This document shows positions 7,861 to 15,951 of a stretch of 42,419 bases of DNA, in pieces. How positions within the stretch are numbered: position 1 is the first letter of the stretch; each line of letters begins with the position of its first letter. Source of the stretch: GCA-002712965 sp913048525 (GTDB taxonomy: Bacteria > Chloroflexota > Dehalococcoidia > Lucifugimonadales > UBA826); assembly GCA_913048525.1 (NCBI GenBank), contig CAJWWP010000011.1, positions 1 to 42,419 on the forward strand, given 5' to 3'. Position numbers and translations under genes: made by a program. Under the pieces are notes generated by a model. That model was not told where the DNA came from. It searched no databases and was given only the letters and a program-made list of their open reading frames with translations.

Positions 7861-8352
7861 TCAATATACCCCAAACCCGTCTTTAGTAAATGTAATTGAA
7901 ACTCCTGAATGGGATAGAGAAGTCCCTGGATATCTTTTCAAGAGCCCTGAAACCTGTGAATATCTTTTATGAAGGGAACTATCGTGCTGGGAACGATTTT
8001 CCGGCACATTAAAACCAAAAAGACTAGATTGAGAATTTCCGCTTAAAAACTCCCGAAAAGAATTCAAGAACGTCTTGCCTATTTCCTCAGTGAGCTCAGA
8101 CAAATCGTCTTGTGAATCAGAACGTGTAAAAAACAGCCTGATAATGGATTGCTCATCGGAAAAAGTAATTATGCTGGACAGTACCGGTGATGGCTTCTCA
8201 GACAATAATTGGTTAGTTTGATTTGATGATTGTGCCAATTCTCGTATTGCCGCCTGGATAACTCGAAGAAGATTTGAAGCATATGACACCTGTAGTGTGC
8301 GAACAGGAATCGAAATACCTATAAAGTTGGAATTCTCACTATTTGAGTTCAT
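7861..8352 (-). CDS. Unrecognised protein, first gene of the nurA-herA unit
   Basis: 163-aa protein that I do not recognise. It has a short polar N-terminus, then a possible beta strand and amphipathic helix (residues 10-42), a Ser/Gln-rich linker, a hydrophobic stretch SIIRLFFT (69-76), an acidic helix (79-105) and a C-terminal part with a final VSITFTKDGFGVY (151-163). There are no cysteines, no transmembrane segments and no signal peptide. It abuts nurA with no spacer (TGA then TTG) and starts 45 nt after selB. The only Shine-Dalgarno-like sequence is a weak GGCGG 12 nt upstream. Strict coupling to nurA suggests a role with HerA/NurA, which is inference. Confidence 0.7.
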   Translation of the reverse strand: MNSNSENSNFIGISIPVRTLQVSYASNLLRVIQAAIRELAQSSNQTNQLLSEKPSPVLSSIITFSDEQSIIRLFFTRSDSQDDLSELTEEIGKTFLNSFREFLSGNSQSSLFGFNVPENRSQHDSSLHKRYSQVSGLLKRYPGTSLSHSGVSITFTKDGFGVY

Positions 8353-8397
8353 GAATAGTATGTACCGCCAATTCCTATTTCTTTACGATGGATGAGG

Positions 8398-10248
8398 TTA
8401 CCTGAGAATACGGGAATCTCCAACCCTCCGTGTAATTTGCTGATGATCCAAGTAGTCCATTAAAGCAAGAGCATATTTTCTGCTAGTGCTGAACATATCT
8501 CTTACATCCCCCACAGTTATCTCCCCTTCATCATTAATACGTTTCCGGATCACGTCAAGCATATGGTTGTATGCAGAAGTCGTAAATACAATTCCATCGC
8601 CAACCCTTACTACAAGACCTTGCTCAATAATGAAACCAATCATTTCTTCATCGAGTTCGAGATTTGTAGGAGGGGAATAAGGACTTTCTTCAAGTTTCGA
8701 TAAATAAAGCTTCACTACCTTTTCCTGGGCTGGCTTTAGTGAAGGATGGTAGCCATAGAGACTGACCACCGATGAATCCTCATCAATAATATCTCTCTTT
8801 GCTAGTAAAGAAATCAAGTGATTGTACTCGTTATTTGCCAAATTTAATCTGCTTCTTAGTTCTTCTCTCTGAGCTCCCATTCTCAAAGGAAACTTATCGT
8901 GATACTCCGAAATCCACCCAACAACTGATGAGGATATTTTCTCTAAATTGAATGAACTGTAATACAACCCTCCACCTATTTCGACAATCAAACCTCCTTC
9001 CTCCATAGAGAAAAGCTCGCTACGAACCTCAGACAGATTAATTCCCGATTTCTCTGCCATTCCCGCGGCGTCTAAAGGAGATCCCTCAGAAGATTCCAAC
9101 GTACTTAAAATAATGTCCGAAGCAGCATCTGATTCCAATGATTCAAGCCTTTTTATTGTTGGAATATGCTTTCGTCGATGTCGTTTAGCGTGTGTATCTA
9201 CCACCACTCCCCCACCGAGCGTCGTCATATTTGAACGAATAACGAAATAATCACCCTTGACTACAGGAGTGGAAGTGTTAGGTTTTATCTGAGCCCAATA
9301 CGAAACCCCCGGTTCGGCTTTATCGTCCTCAAGAAGGCGCAGTCTAGCAATTACCTCGCTGCTTCCCGTATGCAACGTCACAAACATGTTGTGACTCAAA
9401 GTATTAGGAACATCATCTAAAACATCCAGTTTAACGTCAAAGGCTTCACTAGATCGCAACCATCCAGGAACCGTGAGCACCTCCCCTCTTCTTATCTGAT
9501 CCTGATCTATTCCACTGATATTTGCCGCAACTCTCGTTCCTGGAAGCACCATATTTTCTTTTTTCTTATGACTTTGTAAACCTCTGATTCTTCCTTTGTG
9601 TCCTGAAGGTGACATCTCTATTTCCTGTCCTATCTCCAGAGATCCATCTAATAAAGTCCCTGTAACTACCGTCCCAAATCCAGAAACGGTAAAAGCTCTG
9701 TCCACCGGCAATCTAGGCCGACCATTGTCCGGCCGATTCTCCGATGTGGCGAACATCTCATCAATTGCATCTATAAGATCCTCAATCCCAGCTCCGGTTT
9801 CAGCGGAAACGGGATATACAGATGAGTCCTCCAAAACTGACCCCTCAGTCAATTCCTCAATATCCATTGTGACCAGATCAACCCACTCATCATCGACAAG
9901 GTCTATTTTCGACAATACAACAATGCCAACCGGAATTTTAAGCAGATCTAGAATTGCAAGATGTTCCCGCGTTTGAGGCATTACCCCTTCGTCCGCTGCG
10001 ACAACAAGCATGGCCATATCTATGCCAGCAATTCCCGCCAGCATGTTATTGACAAATTTCTCATGCCCCGGAACATCCACAATTGATATTTCTTGACCTC
10101 CGGGCAGTGAAAACCAAGCGAATCCCAAATCGATGGTCATCCCTCGATCTTTCTCTTCTTGCAAACGATCCGGGTCAATTCCAGTAATGGCCCTTACAAG
10201 AGTAGATTTCCCATGGTCAACATGCCCCGCGGTTCCTATTACGAACAT
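8398..10248 (-). CDS. selB: Selenocysteine-specific elongation factor SelB
   Basis: 616-aa GTPase delivering Sec-tRNA(Sec) to UGA codons that carry a SECIS element. Motifs: G1 GHVDHGKS at 8-15, the SelB-typical GMTIDLGFAW at 36-45, G3 DVPGHE at 58-63, G4 SKID at 113-116. Translation-factor beta barrels follow (about 180-350), then a C-terminal region of winged-helix repeats (about 380-616) that binds mRNA. Length matches E. coli SelB (614 aa). AGAAGG lies 6 nt before the ATG. No selA, selD, tRNA-Sec or evident selenoprotein occurs in this window, so the rest of the pathway must be elsewhere. It is followed 45 nt later by the nurA-herA genes and may share their transcript. Confidence 0.93.
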   Translation of the reverse strand: MFVIGTAGHVDHGKSTLVRAITGIDPDRLQEEKDRGMTIDLGFAWFSLPGGQEISIVDVPGHEKFVNNMLAGIAGIDMAMLVVAADEGVMPQTREHLAILDLLKIPVGIVVLSKIDLVDDEWVDLVTMDIEELTEGSVLEDSSVYPVSAETGAGIEDLIDAIDEMFATSENRPDNGRPRLPVDRAFTVSGFGTVVTGTLLDGSLEIGQEIEMSPSGHKGRIRGLQSHKKKENMVLPGTRVAANISGIDQDQIRRGEVLTVPGWLRSSEAFDVKLDVLDDVPNTLSHNMFVTLHTGSSEVIARLRLLEDDKAEPGVSYWAQIKPNTSTPVVKGDYFVIRSNMTTLGGGVVVDTHAKRHRRKHIPTIKRLESLESDAASDIILSTLESSEGSPLDAAGMAEKSGINLSEVRSELFSMEEGGLIVEIGGGLYYSSFNLEKISSSVVGWISEYHDKFPLRMGAQREELRSRLNLANNEYNHLISLLAKRDIIDEDSSVVSLYGYHPSLKPAQEKVVKLYLSKLEESPYSPPTNLELDEEMIGFIIEQGLVVRVGDGIVFTTSAYNHMLDVIRKRINDEGEITVGDVRDMFSTSRKYALALMDYLDHQQITRRVGDSRILR

Positions 10249-10312
10249 TCGAAACCTTCTTTAACATCCACTTGACTGAATAGCTGCAGACCATCGAAGA
10301 ATAGCATAGTCA

Positions 10313-10340
10313 TTTCTATTAGATACTCTTACTTGGTCAA
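10313..10340 (-). promoter_or_regulatory. Possible sigma70 promoter for selB
   Basis: Minus-strand TTGACC (10335-10340) and TAGAAA (10313-10318) are 16 nt apart, about 65 nt before the selB ATG. The region 10249-10445 separates divergent selB and thiolase genes, so promoters in both directions are expected here. A weaker plus-strand pair, TTGCGC (10370-10375) and TATGTT (10393-10398) with 17-nt spacing, could serve the thiolase. Confidence 0.4.
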
Positions 10341-10445
10341 TCAAAATATTCAAATCACTCTCGTCGGAATTGCGCACCTCACACCCCTTTGTTATGTTTA
10401 TCCCGAATTTTACTTATATGTTCATTCTAGATTCGGGAGGCAGCT

Positions 10446-11633
10446 ATGAGAGAGGTAGTTATCGTAAGCGGAGCCCGCACCCCTGTCGGTAGGTTTGGAG
10501 GATCATTTAAAGACGTCAGTGCTCCAGACCTTGGAGCTACAGCTATAAAGTCTGCATTGGAAAGATCAGGGATATCCGCAGATATGGTTGATGAGGTTGT
10601 GATCGGAAATGCTGTGCAAGCGGCTGAGGCGGGTTACGCAGCGCGATTATCTTCTCTTAAGTCAGGAATACCAGAAGAAACGCCAACGATTGCAATAAAT
10701 AGGCAGTGCTCTTCAGGCCTCGAAGCAATTAATATCGCAGCTCAGTTGATAAAAACCGGTGAAGCCGACATAGCAATAGCCGGAGGAACTGAGAATATGA
10801 GCCAGGTGCCGTATCTCATTGACTACAAGGCACGCTTTGACGGTCTGAGAATGGGAGACTCGACTTTAATAGACGGACTCACTGATGGGCTTGGGTGTCC
10901 AGTCAATAGATACCATATGGGTGTGACAGCTGAAAATGTTGCCGAACGTTTTGGGGTATCCAGAGAAGAACAAGACGAACTTGCATATATCAGCCATCAG
11001 AGATCCAGTACTGCAATCGCAGAAGGCAGATTTACCAGCCAAATAACTACGGTAGATGTCCCACAAAGAAGGTCTGATCCGATACAGGTACACACCGACG
11101 AAGGTCCTCGATCTGATACTACCTTGGAGGGTTTATCAGGACTGAGGCCAGTTTTCAAAAAGGATGGGACAGTAACTGCAGGTAATGCTTCAAGCATCAA
11201 TGATGGAGCTGCTATGGTAGTGATGATGTCGGAAGAAAAAGCAAAGTCACTTGGAATAAGTCCCCGAATGAAATGGAATGCTCGTGGAGTTGCCGGTGTA
11301 GAACCGGCAATAATGGGAATAGGACCTGTTCCCGCTGTAAAAAAAGCGGTCGCCCGAGCGGGAATGTCAGTCAGTGACATAGACGTTATAGAACTAAATG
11401 AAGCTTTCGCCTCTCAGGCACTATATTGCATCAGGGAATTAAATCTTGATATTGAAAAAACTAACCCGAATGGAAGCGGAATAAGTCTCGGGCATCCGGT
11501 AGGAGCCACTGGCGCGATAATGACTGTTAAATTGATGGAGGAGATGGAACGAAGTGATTCCCAACTTGGCCTCGTAACGATGTGTGTAGGGGGTGGCCAA
11601 GGGGTAGCAACCGTATTTGAGAGGCTCAATTAA
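10446..11633 (+). CDS. Acetyl-CoA C-acyltransferase (thiolase)
   Basis: 395-aa classical degradative/biosynthetic thiolase. The full catalytic set is present: nucleophile C88 in NRQCSSG, H350 in GHPVGATG and C380 in MCVGGGQG. Length matches the family (390-400 aa). It would cleave or form beta-ketoacyl-CoA in fatty-acid or acetoacetyl-CoA metabolism; chain-length preference cannot be judged. GGGAGG lies 5 nt before the ATG. A small NifU-like gene follows within 30 nt. It contrasts with the Cys-less thiolase-fold protein at 1489-2631. Two enoyl-CoA hydratase homologues encoded at 19.8-21.3 kb could supply the preceding steps, but they are not in the same operon. Confidence 0.93.
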   Translation: MREVVIVSGARTPVGRFGGSFKDVSAPDLGATAIKSALERSGISADMVDEVVIGNAVQAAEAGYAARLSSLKSGIPEETPTIAINRQCSSGLEAINIAAQLIKTGEADIAIAGGTENMSQVPYLIDYKARFDGLRMGDSTLIDGLTDGLGCPVNRYHMGVTAENVAERFGVSREEQDELAYISHQRSSTAIAEGRFTSQITTVDVPQRRSDPIQVHTDEGPRSDTTLEGLSGLRPVFKKDGTVTAGNASSINDGAAMVVMMSEEKAKSLGISPRMKWNARGVAGVEPAIMGIGPVPAVKKAVARAGMSVSDIDVIELNEAFASQALYCIRELNLDIEKTNPNGSGISLGHPVGATGAIMTVKLMEEMERSDSQLGLVTMCVGGGQGVATVFERLN

Positions 11634-11661
11634 TACACAAAATCAAAAGGGATCGAATAAA

Positions 11662-11904
11662 GTGATGAAAGCTAACGACACAGGCGTAAAAACGGTGTTG
11701 GAGAATATGGAAGTCATCGTAGCCTCTGAAGGGGGAGCCTTAGAATTCATATCCCTCGAAGACTCACAATTAATCGTGAAGTACATAAAGGGAGTAAATG
11801 AGGAATGTCCGGAATGCGTTCCAGACCACGAAATGGTTCAAATGTTGATGGAAAACTCCCTGACAATCTATGCGCCACATGTAAGCTCAGTCGAGATTAG
11901 ATAG
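11662..11904 (+). CDS. Small NifU-like CxxC protein
   Basis: 80-aa protein resembling the C-terminal NifU scaffold domain: a helix (VLENMEVIV), EGGALEFISLEDSQLIVKY in place of the GGD-type strand pair, a CPEC motif where NifU has CxxC for Fe-S assembly, and a final PHVSSVEIR resembling the vPeV-V ending. The serine/threonine usually following the CxxC is changed, so it may not assemble clusters. GTG at 11662 is preferred because AGGGA lies 9 nt upstream; ATG at 11665 is almost equivalent, and a start at 11617 would overlap the thiolase. It sits 28 nt after the thiolase stop and is probably co-transcribed. Confidence 0.55.
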   Translation: MMKANDTGVKTVLENMEVIVASEGGALEFISLEDSQLIVKYIKGVNEECPECVPDHEMVQMLMENSLTIYAPHVSSVEIR

Positions 11905-11925
11905 AAGGTCTTTATGGATATGGAT

Positions 11926-13128
11926 TTAACCTGTATTTCCAGTTAGATTCAATTGAGTGTCCCTTAACAAGTCCAAATACTTCAATCCTGAGCCAGTATT
12001 TAATAGAAGTACCCTTTCATCAGAACCTATAGATCCTCTGCTCATCAGTTGGGTGAGAGCCACTGCCGTTGCAGCACCTTCAGGACAAATAAACATTCCT
12101 TCTGCCGATGCAACGGTCTTCATCATTGAAAGAATATCTTGATCGGACACCGCGAGAGCAGCTCCCTGACTTTCCCTAATTGCTCCTAGTATTAAATAAT
12201 CGCCTATAGCACCGGGCACTCTTATACCTGCAGCAAAGGTGTTCGCATTTTCCCACGGCTCGGCAAATTCATCACCATTTTCAAATGCTCTTACAATCGG
12301 AGCGCAGCCGTCTGACTGAACTGCGTACATTCTGGGCCTACTCCCATCAATCCATCCCAGATCCTCCATCTCCTGGAACGCTTTCCACATACCAACTATT
12401 CCAGTTCCTCCACCAGTAGGATAAATTATTGCATCGGGCAATTCCCAATTGAATTGCTCCGCAATTTCATATCCCATAGTTTTCTTCCCCTCCACCCTGT
12501 ATGGCTCCTGCAAAGTAGATACATCAAAAAGATCCATCTCTCCAGCTTTCTGTCGAGAAATAATCCCCGCGTCACTTATCAACCCATCAATAAGATTTAA
12601 ATCCCCCCCAGTGAAATATACTTCTACCTGGTTCGCTTCTGGAGCATCCTTAGGCATAAACACATATGCATCTATGCCGGCACGTGCAGCGTAGGAAGAC
12701 ATAGCACCTGCCGCATTTCCAGCAGAAGGCATCGTCAATCGCTTTAGTCCCAATTCCTTGGCTTTCGAAACCGCCGCCGACAATCCTCGTGCTTTAAATG
12801 ATGCCGTGGGGTTTATACCCTCATCTTTAAGAAATAGGTTTGATGAGCCCAATTTTTCGCCTAATGAAGGCATATCGAATATAGGCGTAAATCCTTCTCC
12901 AAGAGTAACCACATTCTTTTCGTCAAGAATAGGCATCATCTCAAAATACCGCCACATGTTTGACTGGCGGTAAGGTAATGCTTCTTTAGTAAAAACTTTC
13001 CTGGCAGATTCTAAGTCGTACCGTGGATACAACACTTTCCCGCAGTCTACGCATAGTCTTTGAGGCTCGCTGGAAGAATGTATCTTTCCACAATAAGTAC
13101 ATTCCAGATGTGTAAAAAAACTTTTCAT
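11926..13128 (-). CDS. Threonine synthase-like PLP enzyme
   Basis: 400-aa fold-type II PLP enzyme related to threonine synthase, which converts O-phosphohomoserine to threonine. An N-terminal zinc ribbon (C10, C13, C26, C29) precedes the catalytic domain, as in many bacterial and archaeal forms. The Schiff-base lysine is K112 in PTASFKARG. A glycine-rich phosphate-binding motif GGGTG and an LLLNTGSG segment near the C-terminus are present. The ATG at 13128 is preferred over a GTG at 13164, since the ribbon begins right after it. No hom or thrB gene is adjacent, so a related activity such as a cysteate or diaminopropionate synthase cannot be excluded. Divergent from the aminotransferase operon. 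Confidence 0.82.
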   Translation of the reverse strand: MKSFFTHLECTYCGKIHSSSEPQRLCVDCGKVLYPRYDLESARKVFTKEALPYRQSNMWRYFEMMPILDEKNVVTLGEGFTPIFDMPSLGEKLGSSNLFLKDEGINPTASFKARGLSAAVSKAKELGLKRLTMPSAGNAAGAMSSYAARAGIDAYVFMPKDAPEANQVEVYFTGGDLNLIDGLISDAGIISRQKAGEMDLFDVSTLQEPYRVEGKKTMGYEIAEQFNWELPDAIIYPTGGGTGIVGMWKAFQEMEDLGWIDGSRPRMYAVQSDGCAPIVRAFENGDEFAEPWENANTFAAGIRVPGAIGDYLILGAIRESQGAALAVSDQDILSMMKTVASAEGMFICPEGAATAVALTQLMSRGSIGSDERVLLLNTGSGLKYLDLLRDTQLNLTGNTG

Positions 13129-13294
13129 TAACAATCCATTTCTTAAACTAAGGTAAATATTCACATAAATCTAAACAGCAAAATCACTAACTGGTTTTCT
13201 CTTTAGATGTTCACGAGCTATCATACAACGGCTTCTTAAGACGCTCAGTTTCAAATATGGTGATTCTATTTAGTTAGTACCAAGGGGTAACAAA

Positions 13295-14623
13295 ATGCCT
13301 ACCGTAATAGAGCAGCAATTTATCGACCTACATCCCGGTTCCAGATTAAGACACGAAACCGCTAAAGAAATGTTCCCTAGCGGTGTAACTCATGACGCTA
13401 GGAGGCAGCATCCTTTCCAACTGTATTACACCCACGCTAACGGTCCCCACAAATATGATGTCGACGGCAACAAGATAATAGACTTTTGGAGTGGGCACGG
13501 CTCGCTAATTCTGGGCCACTCTCATCCAGACATAGTGTCAGCGGTACAAGAGCAGATTACCAAAGGAACTCACCTGAGTGGCTCCACTGACCTAGAGATA
13601 GAATGGGGCCAAATGGTTATGGATTTGATTCCCAGCGCGGAAAAAGTCAGATTCCACAGTTCTGGTACCGAAGCGGACATGATGGCTATCAGGATGGCCA
13701 GAGCATACACAGGCAGAAAAAAAGTTATCAAATTTGAAGACCACTTTCATGGTTGGAGCGACTACGTATCTTTCGATGGCGATGGAATAGGAGGCATTCC
13801 CGAGGAGATTGCGGAAACCATGATAGTGATTCCGCCAAACGATATTTCAATAGTCAAAAAAATATTGGATGAAAATGATGACGTGGCTGCTGTAATACTA
13901 GAACCAACTGGCGCTCATATGGGACTTCACCCGATAGTTCCGTCATTTCTGCAAGAACTTAGGAGCGTTACTAGCCAAGAAAATATCGTATTGATATTTG
14001 ATGAAGTCGTTACTGGTTTCAGAACCTCCAAAGGGGGAGCCCAGAGCTATTACGGCGTAACACCTGACGTTACAACCTTGGCCAAAATCCTGGGCGGTGG
14101 GTTACCCGGTGGAGCGGTGGCGGGTAAAGCGGAAATAATTAACATGATCGAGCCTTCCGGAGATCCTGAATGGGACAGGAACAGGCGCATAGCCCACAAC
14201 GGAACATTCAATGCGAATCCCTTATCAGCCGTCGCAGGGATAACCGCTTTGAAACTCTTAAAAAATGAACCGATAAACGATTTAGCCAGCTCCATGGGCC
14301 AAAGGCTAAAAGAAGGTTTGAATGGTCTTCTTGCTAAACTTGAGATTCCAGGATGCGCAAGTGGAATTAATTCTCTCATACACCTTCGCCTGGGCGTAGA
14401 CCATGAATGTGATAGAGAAATATGCCTTATGACTAATCAAAATATGAAGGTCACCACTAACAGTGCCAGAAATTCACAATTAAACCTAGCATTGTTAAAT
14501 AGAGGGGTTCATTCTGGAACTCGCTTCATATTAAGCTCTACTCATACCGAAGAAGATATAGATGCATCTGTAGAAGCATTTGAACTAGCTTTCACCGATC
14601 TAAAAACTCAAGGAAGTATATAG
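13295..14623 (+). CDS. Class-III aminotransferase, glutamate-1-semialdehyde aminomutase-like
   Basis: 442-aa PLP enzyme. It has YDVDGNKIIDFWSGHGSLI near 54-72 and PLP phosphate-binding SSGTEA (122-127). The cofactor-pairing aspartate is D236 in IFDEVVTGFR, and catalytic lysine K264 sits in TLAKILGGGLPGG. This pattern is closest to HemL and its many paralogs. The N-terminus (SGVTHDARR) differs from true HemL and no haem genes are nearby, so an aminotransferase acting on another substrate is as likely. AGGGG lies 8 nt before the ATG. First gene of an operon with trxB (17-nt gap) and crcB (6-nt gap). Confidence 0.82.
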   Translation: MPTVIEQQFIDLHPGSRLRHETAKEMFPSGVTHDARRQHPFQLYYTHANGPHKYDVDGNKIIDFWSGHGSLILGHSHPDIVSAVQEQITKGTHLSGSTDLEIEWGQMVMDLIPSAEKVRFHSSGTEADMMAIRMARAYTGRKKVIKFEDHFHGWSDYVSFDGDGIGGIPEEIAETMIVIPPNDISIVKKILDENDDVAAVILEPTGAHMGLHPIVPSFLQELRSVTSQENIVLIFDEVVTGFRTSKGGAQSYYGVTPDVTTLAKILGGGLPGGAVAGKAEIINMIEPSGDPEWDRNRRIAHNGTFNANPLSAVAGITALKLLKNEPINDLASSMGQRLKEGLNGLLAKLEIPGCASGINSLIHLRLGVDHECDREICLMTNQNMKVTTNSARNSQLNLALLNRGVHSGTRFILSSTHTEEDIDASVEAFELAFTDLKTQGSI

Positions 14624-14640
14624 AACTGAAGGAAGTTTCA

Positions 14641-15573
14641 ATGATTGAAAAAGACCTGATAGTGATAGGTGGAGGAGCAGCGGGGATGTCCTCAGGCATA
14701 TTTGCGTCCCGTTTAGGGTTGAACACTCTGATTCTTGAACAATTAATGCCAGGTGGTCAGGTGATTAATTCTGAAAATATTGAAGACTATCCAGGATTCC
14801 CGGAAGGAATATCTGGGGCAGAACTGGCAGCAAAAATGCAAGAGCAAGCGATGGCTAATGGGGTAAATGTTGAGCTGTCAGAAGTAACAAGTATTTCCCC
14901 TAAAGACAATGAATGGCTAGTCCAAACCACCGATGGGCTTAAAAGCTCGAAAACAATAATAATCGCGGGTGGATCTAGTCTCCGCAAACTCCAAGTTAAA
15001 GGGGAAGAGGACTTAGTAGGCGCCGGTGTGTCGTATTGCGCTACTTGCGATGGTGCTTTTTTTATTGACCAAAATGTTTGCGTGGTTGGAGGAGGGGACT
15101 CAGCCCTTGAAGAGGCCCTAACACTTACTAACTTTGCTGCCAGCGTAGATATCTTTTGCCGTGACGAAAACCTTCATGGCCAAAAGGTACTTCTGGACAA
15201 GGTAAACTCAAGTGACAAAATTAATATCCATACCAACGTAGAAGTTACTGAAATACACGGCAATGAAATTGTGGATGGAGCATCTCTCAGAAACCTAGTT
15301 TCGGGCGAGACTACCCGTATGGACATAGACGGAGTTTTCATTTTTGTTGGACTGAAACCAAATTCAGATTATTTATCCACCGCGTTAGAGCTAGATGCGG
15401 GAGGACATATAAAAACCGATTCCCGCATGAGAACGTCCAAGATAGGAATATTAGCGGCTGGGGATATAAGAAGCGAATCGGCGTCTCAATTGATCTCAGC
15501 TGCTGGGGATGGAGCAACCGCAGCAATAACAGCATTCGAATACGTAAAATCTGGTAATTGGACCATGGAGTAA
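14641..15573 (+). CDS. trxB: Thioredoxin reductase (NADPH)
   Basis: 310-aa low-molecular-weight flavoprotein reductase that passes electrons from NADPH via FAD to thioredoxin. FAD-binding GGGAAGMSSG is at 10-19, the redox pair C133-A-T-C136 sits in YCATCDGAF, NADPH-binding GGGDSALEEAL at 150-160, and the C-terminal FAD motif AAGDIRS lies near 280. Length matches bacterial TrxB (305-320 aa). Redox pair is Cys/Cys, with no selenocysteine. Middle gene of the aminotransferase-trxB-crcB operon. Confidence 0.93.
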   Translation: MIEKDLIVIGGGAAGMSSGIFASRLGLNTLILEQLMPGGQVINSENIEDYPGFPEGISGAELAAKMQEQAMANGVNVELSEVTSISPKDNEWLVQTTDGLKSSKTIIIAGGSSLRKLQVKGEEDLVGAGVSYCATCDGAFFIDQNVCVVGGGDSALEEALTLTNFAASVDIFCRDENLHGQKVLLDKVNSSDKINIHTNVEVTEIHGNEIVDGASLRNLVSGETTRMDIDGVFIFVGLKPNSDYLSTALELDAGGHIKTDSRMRTSKIGILAAGDIRSESASQLISAAGDGATAAITAFEYVKSGNWTME

Positions 15574-15579
15574 GCTCTT

Positions 15580-15951
15580 TTGAACTTGATTCTGATCGGA
15601 GTGGGCGGAGCCTTGGGCGCTGTGTCTAGATATGGCATCGATAAACTCATAACCGGAATAATAGGCCAAACAGTTCTTGGTACCTTCGCTGTAAATATCT
15701 CCGGGTCTTTAATGCTAGGATTAATCGCTGGAATAGCTTCGTCGAGAAGTAACTTACCAGAGGCCTATACAATGCTAATGGCAGTAGGATTCTGCGGTTC
15801 ATTCACCACATTCTCAACTGTCACGGTATCTAGCTTTCGTTTGTTTGAAGATGGAGATTATATGACAGCGTCTACAAATATATTTGGAAGTATTATTGTA
15901 GGGCTGATAGCTGCAGGGATTGGGCTATGGCTTGGAAGACAATATTTCTAG
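15580..15951 (+). CDS. crcB: Fluoride channel CrcB/Fluc
   Basis: 123-aa membrane protein with four predicted transmembrane helices that exports fluoride as an antiparallel dimer. Family motifs: GGALGAVSRYGID (8-20), GTFAVNISGSL (34-44) with the conserved Asn, and GFCGSFTTFSTVTV (70-83), which includes the Phe/Thr track residues. It starts with TTG; GGAG lies 9 nt upstream, overlapping the end of trxB. No fluoride riboswitch is visible since the gene is only 6 nt behind trxB. The stop overlaps the stop of the convergent DUF4129 gene in the palindrome CTAG (15948-15951). Confidence 0.92.
   Translation: MNLILIGVGGALGAVSRYGIDKLITGIIGQTVLGTFAVNISGSLMLGLIAGIASSRSNLPEAYTMLMAVGFCGSFTTFSTVTVSSFRLFEDGDYMTASTNIFGSIIVGLIAAGIGLWLGRQYF

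Noticed and set aside
15037..15054. Possible selenocysteine form of thioredoxin reductase, given SelB in the window
   Set aside because: The redox motif is CATC with normal cysteine codons and no in-frame TGA.
15573..15580. Fluoride riboswitch before crcB
   Set aside because: Only 6 nt separate trxB and crcB, leaving no room, and no riboswitch-like structure is seen inside the end of trxB.
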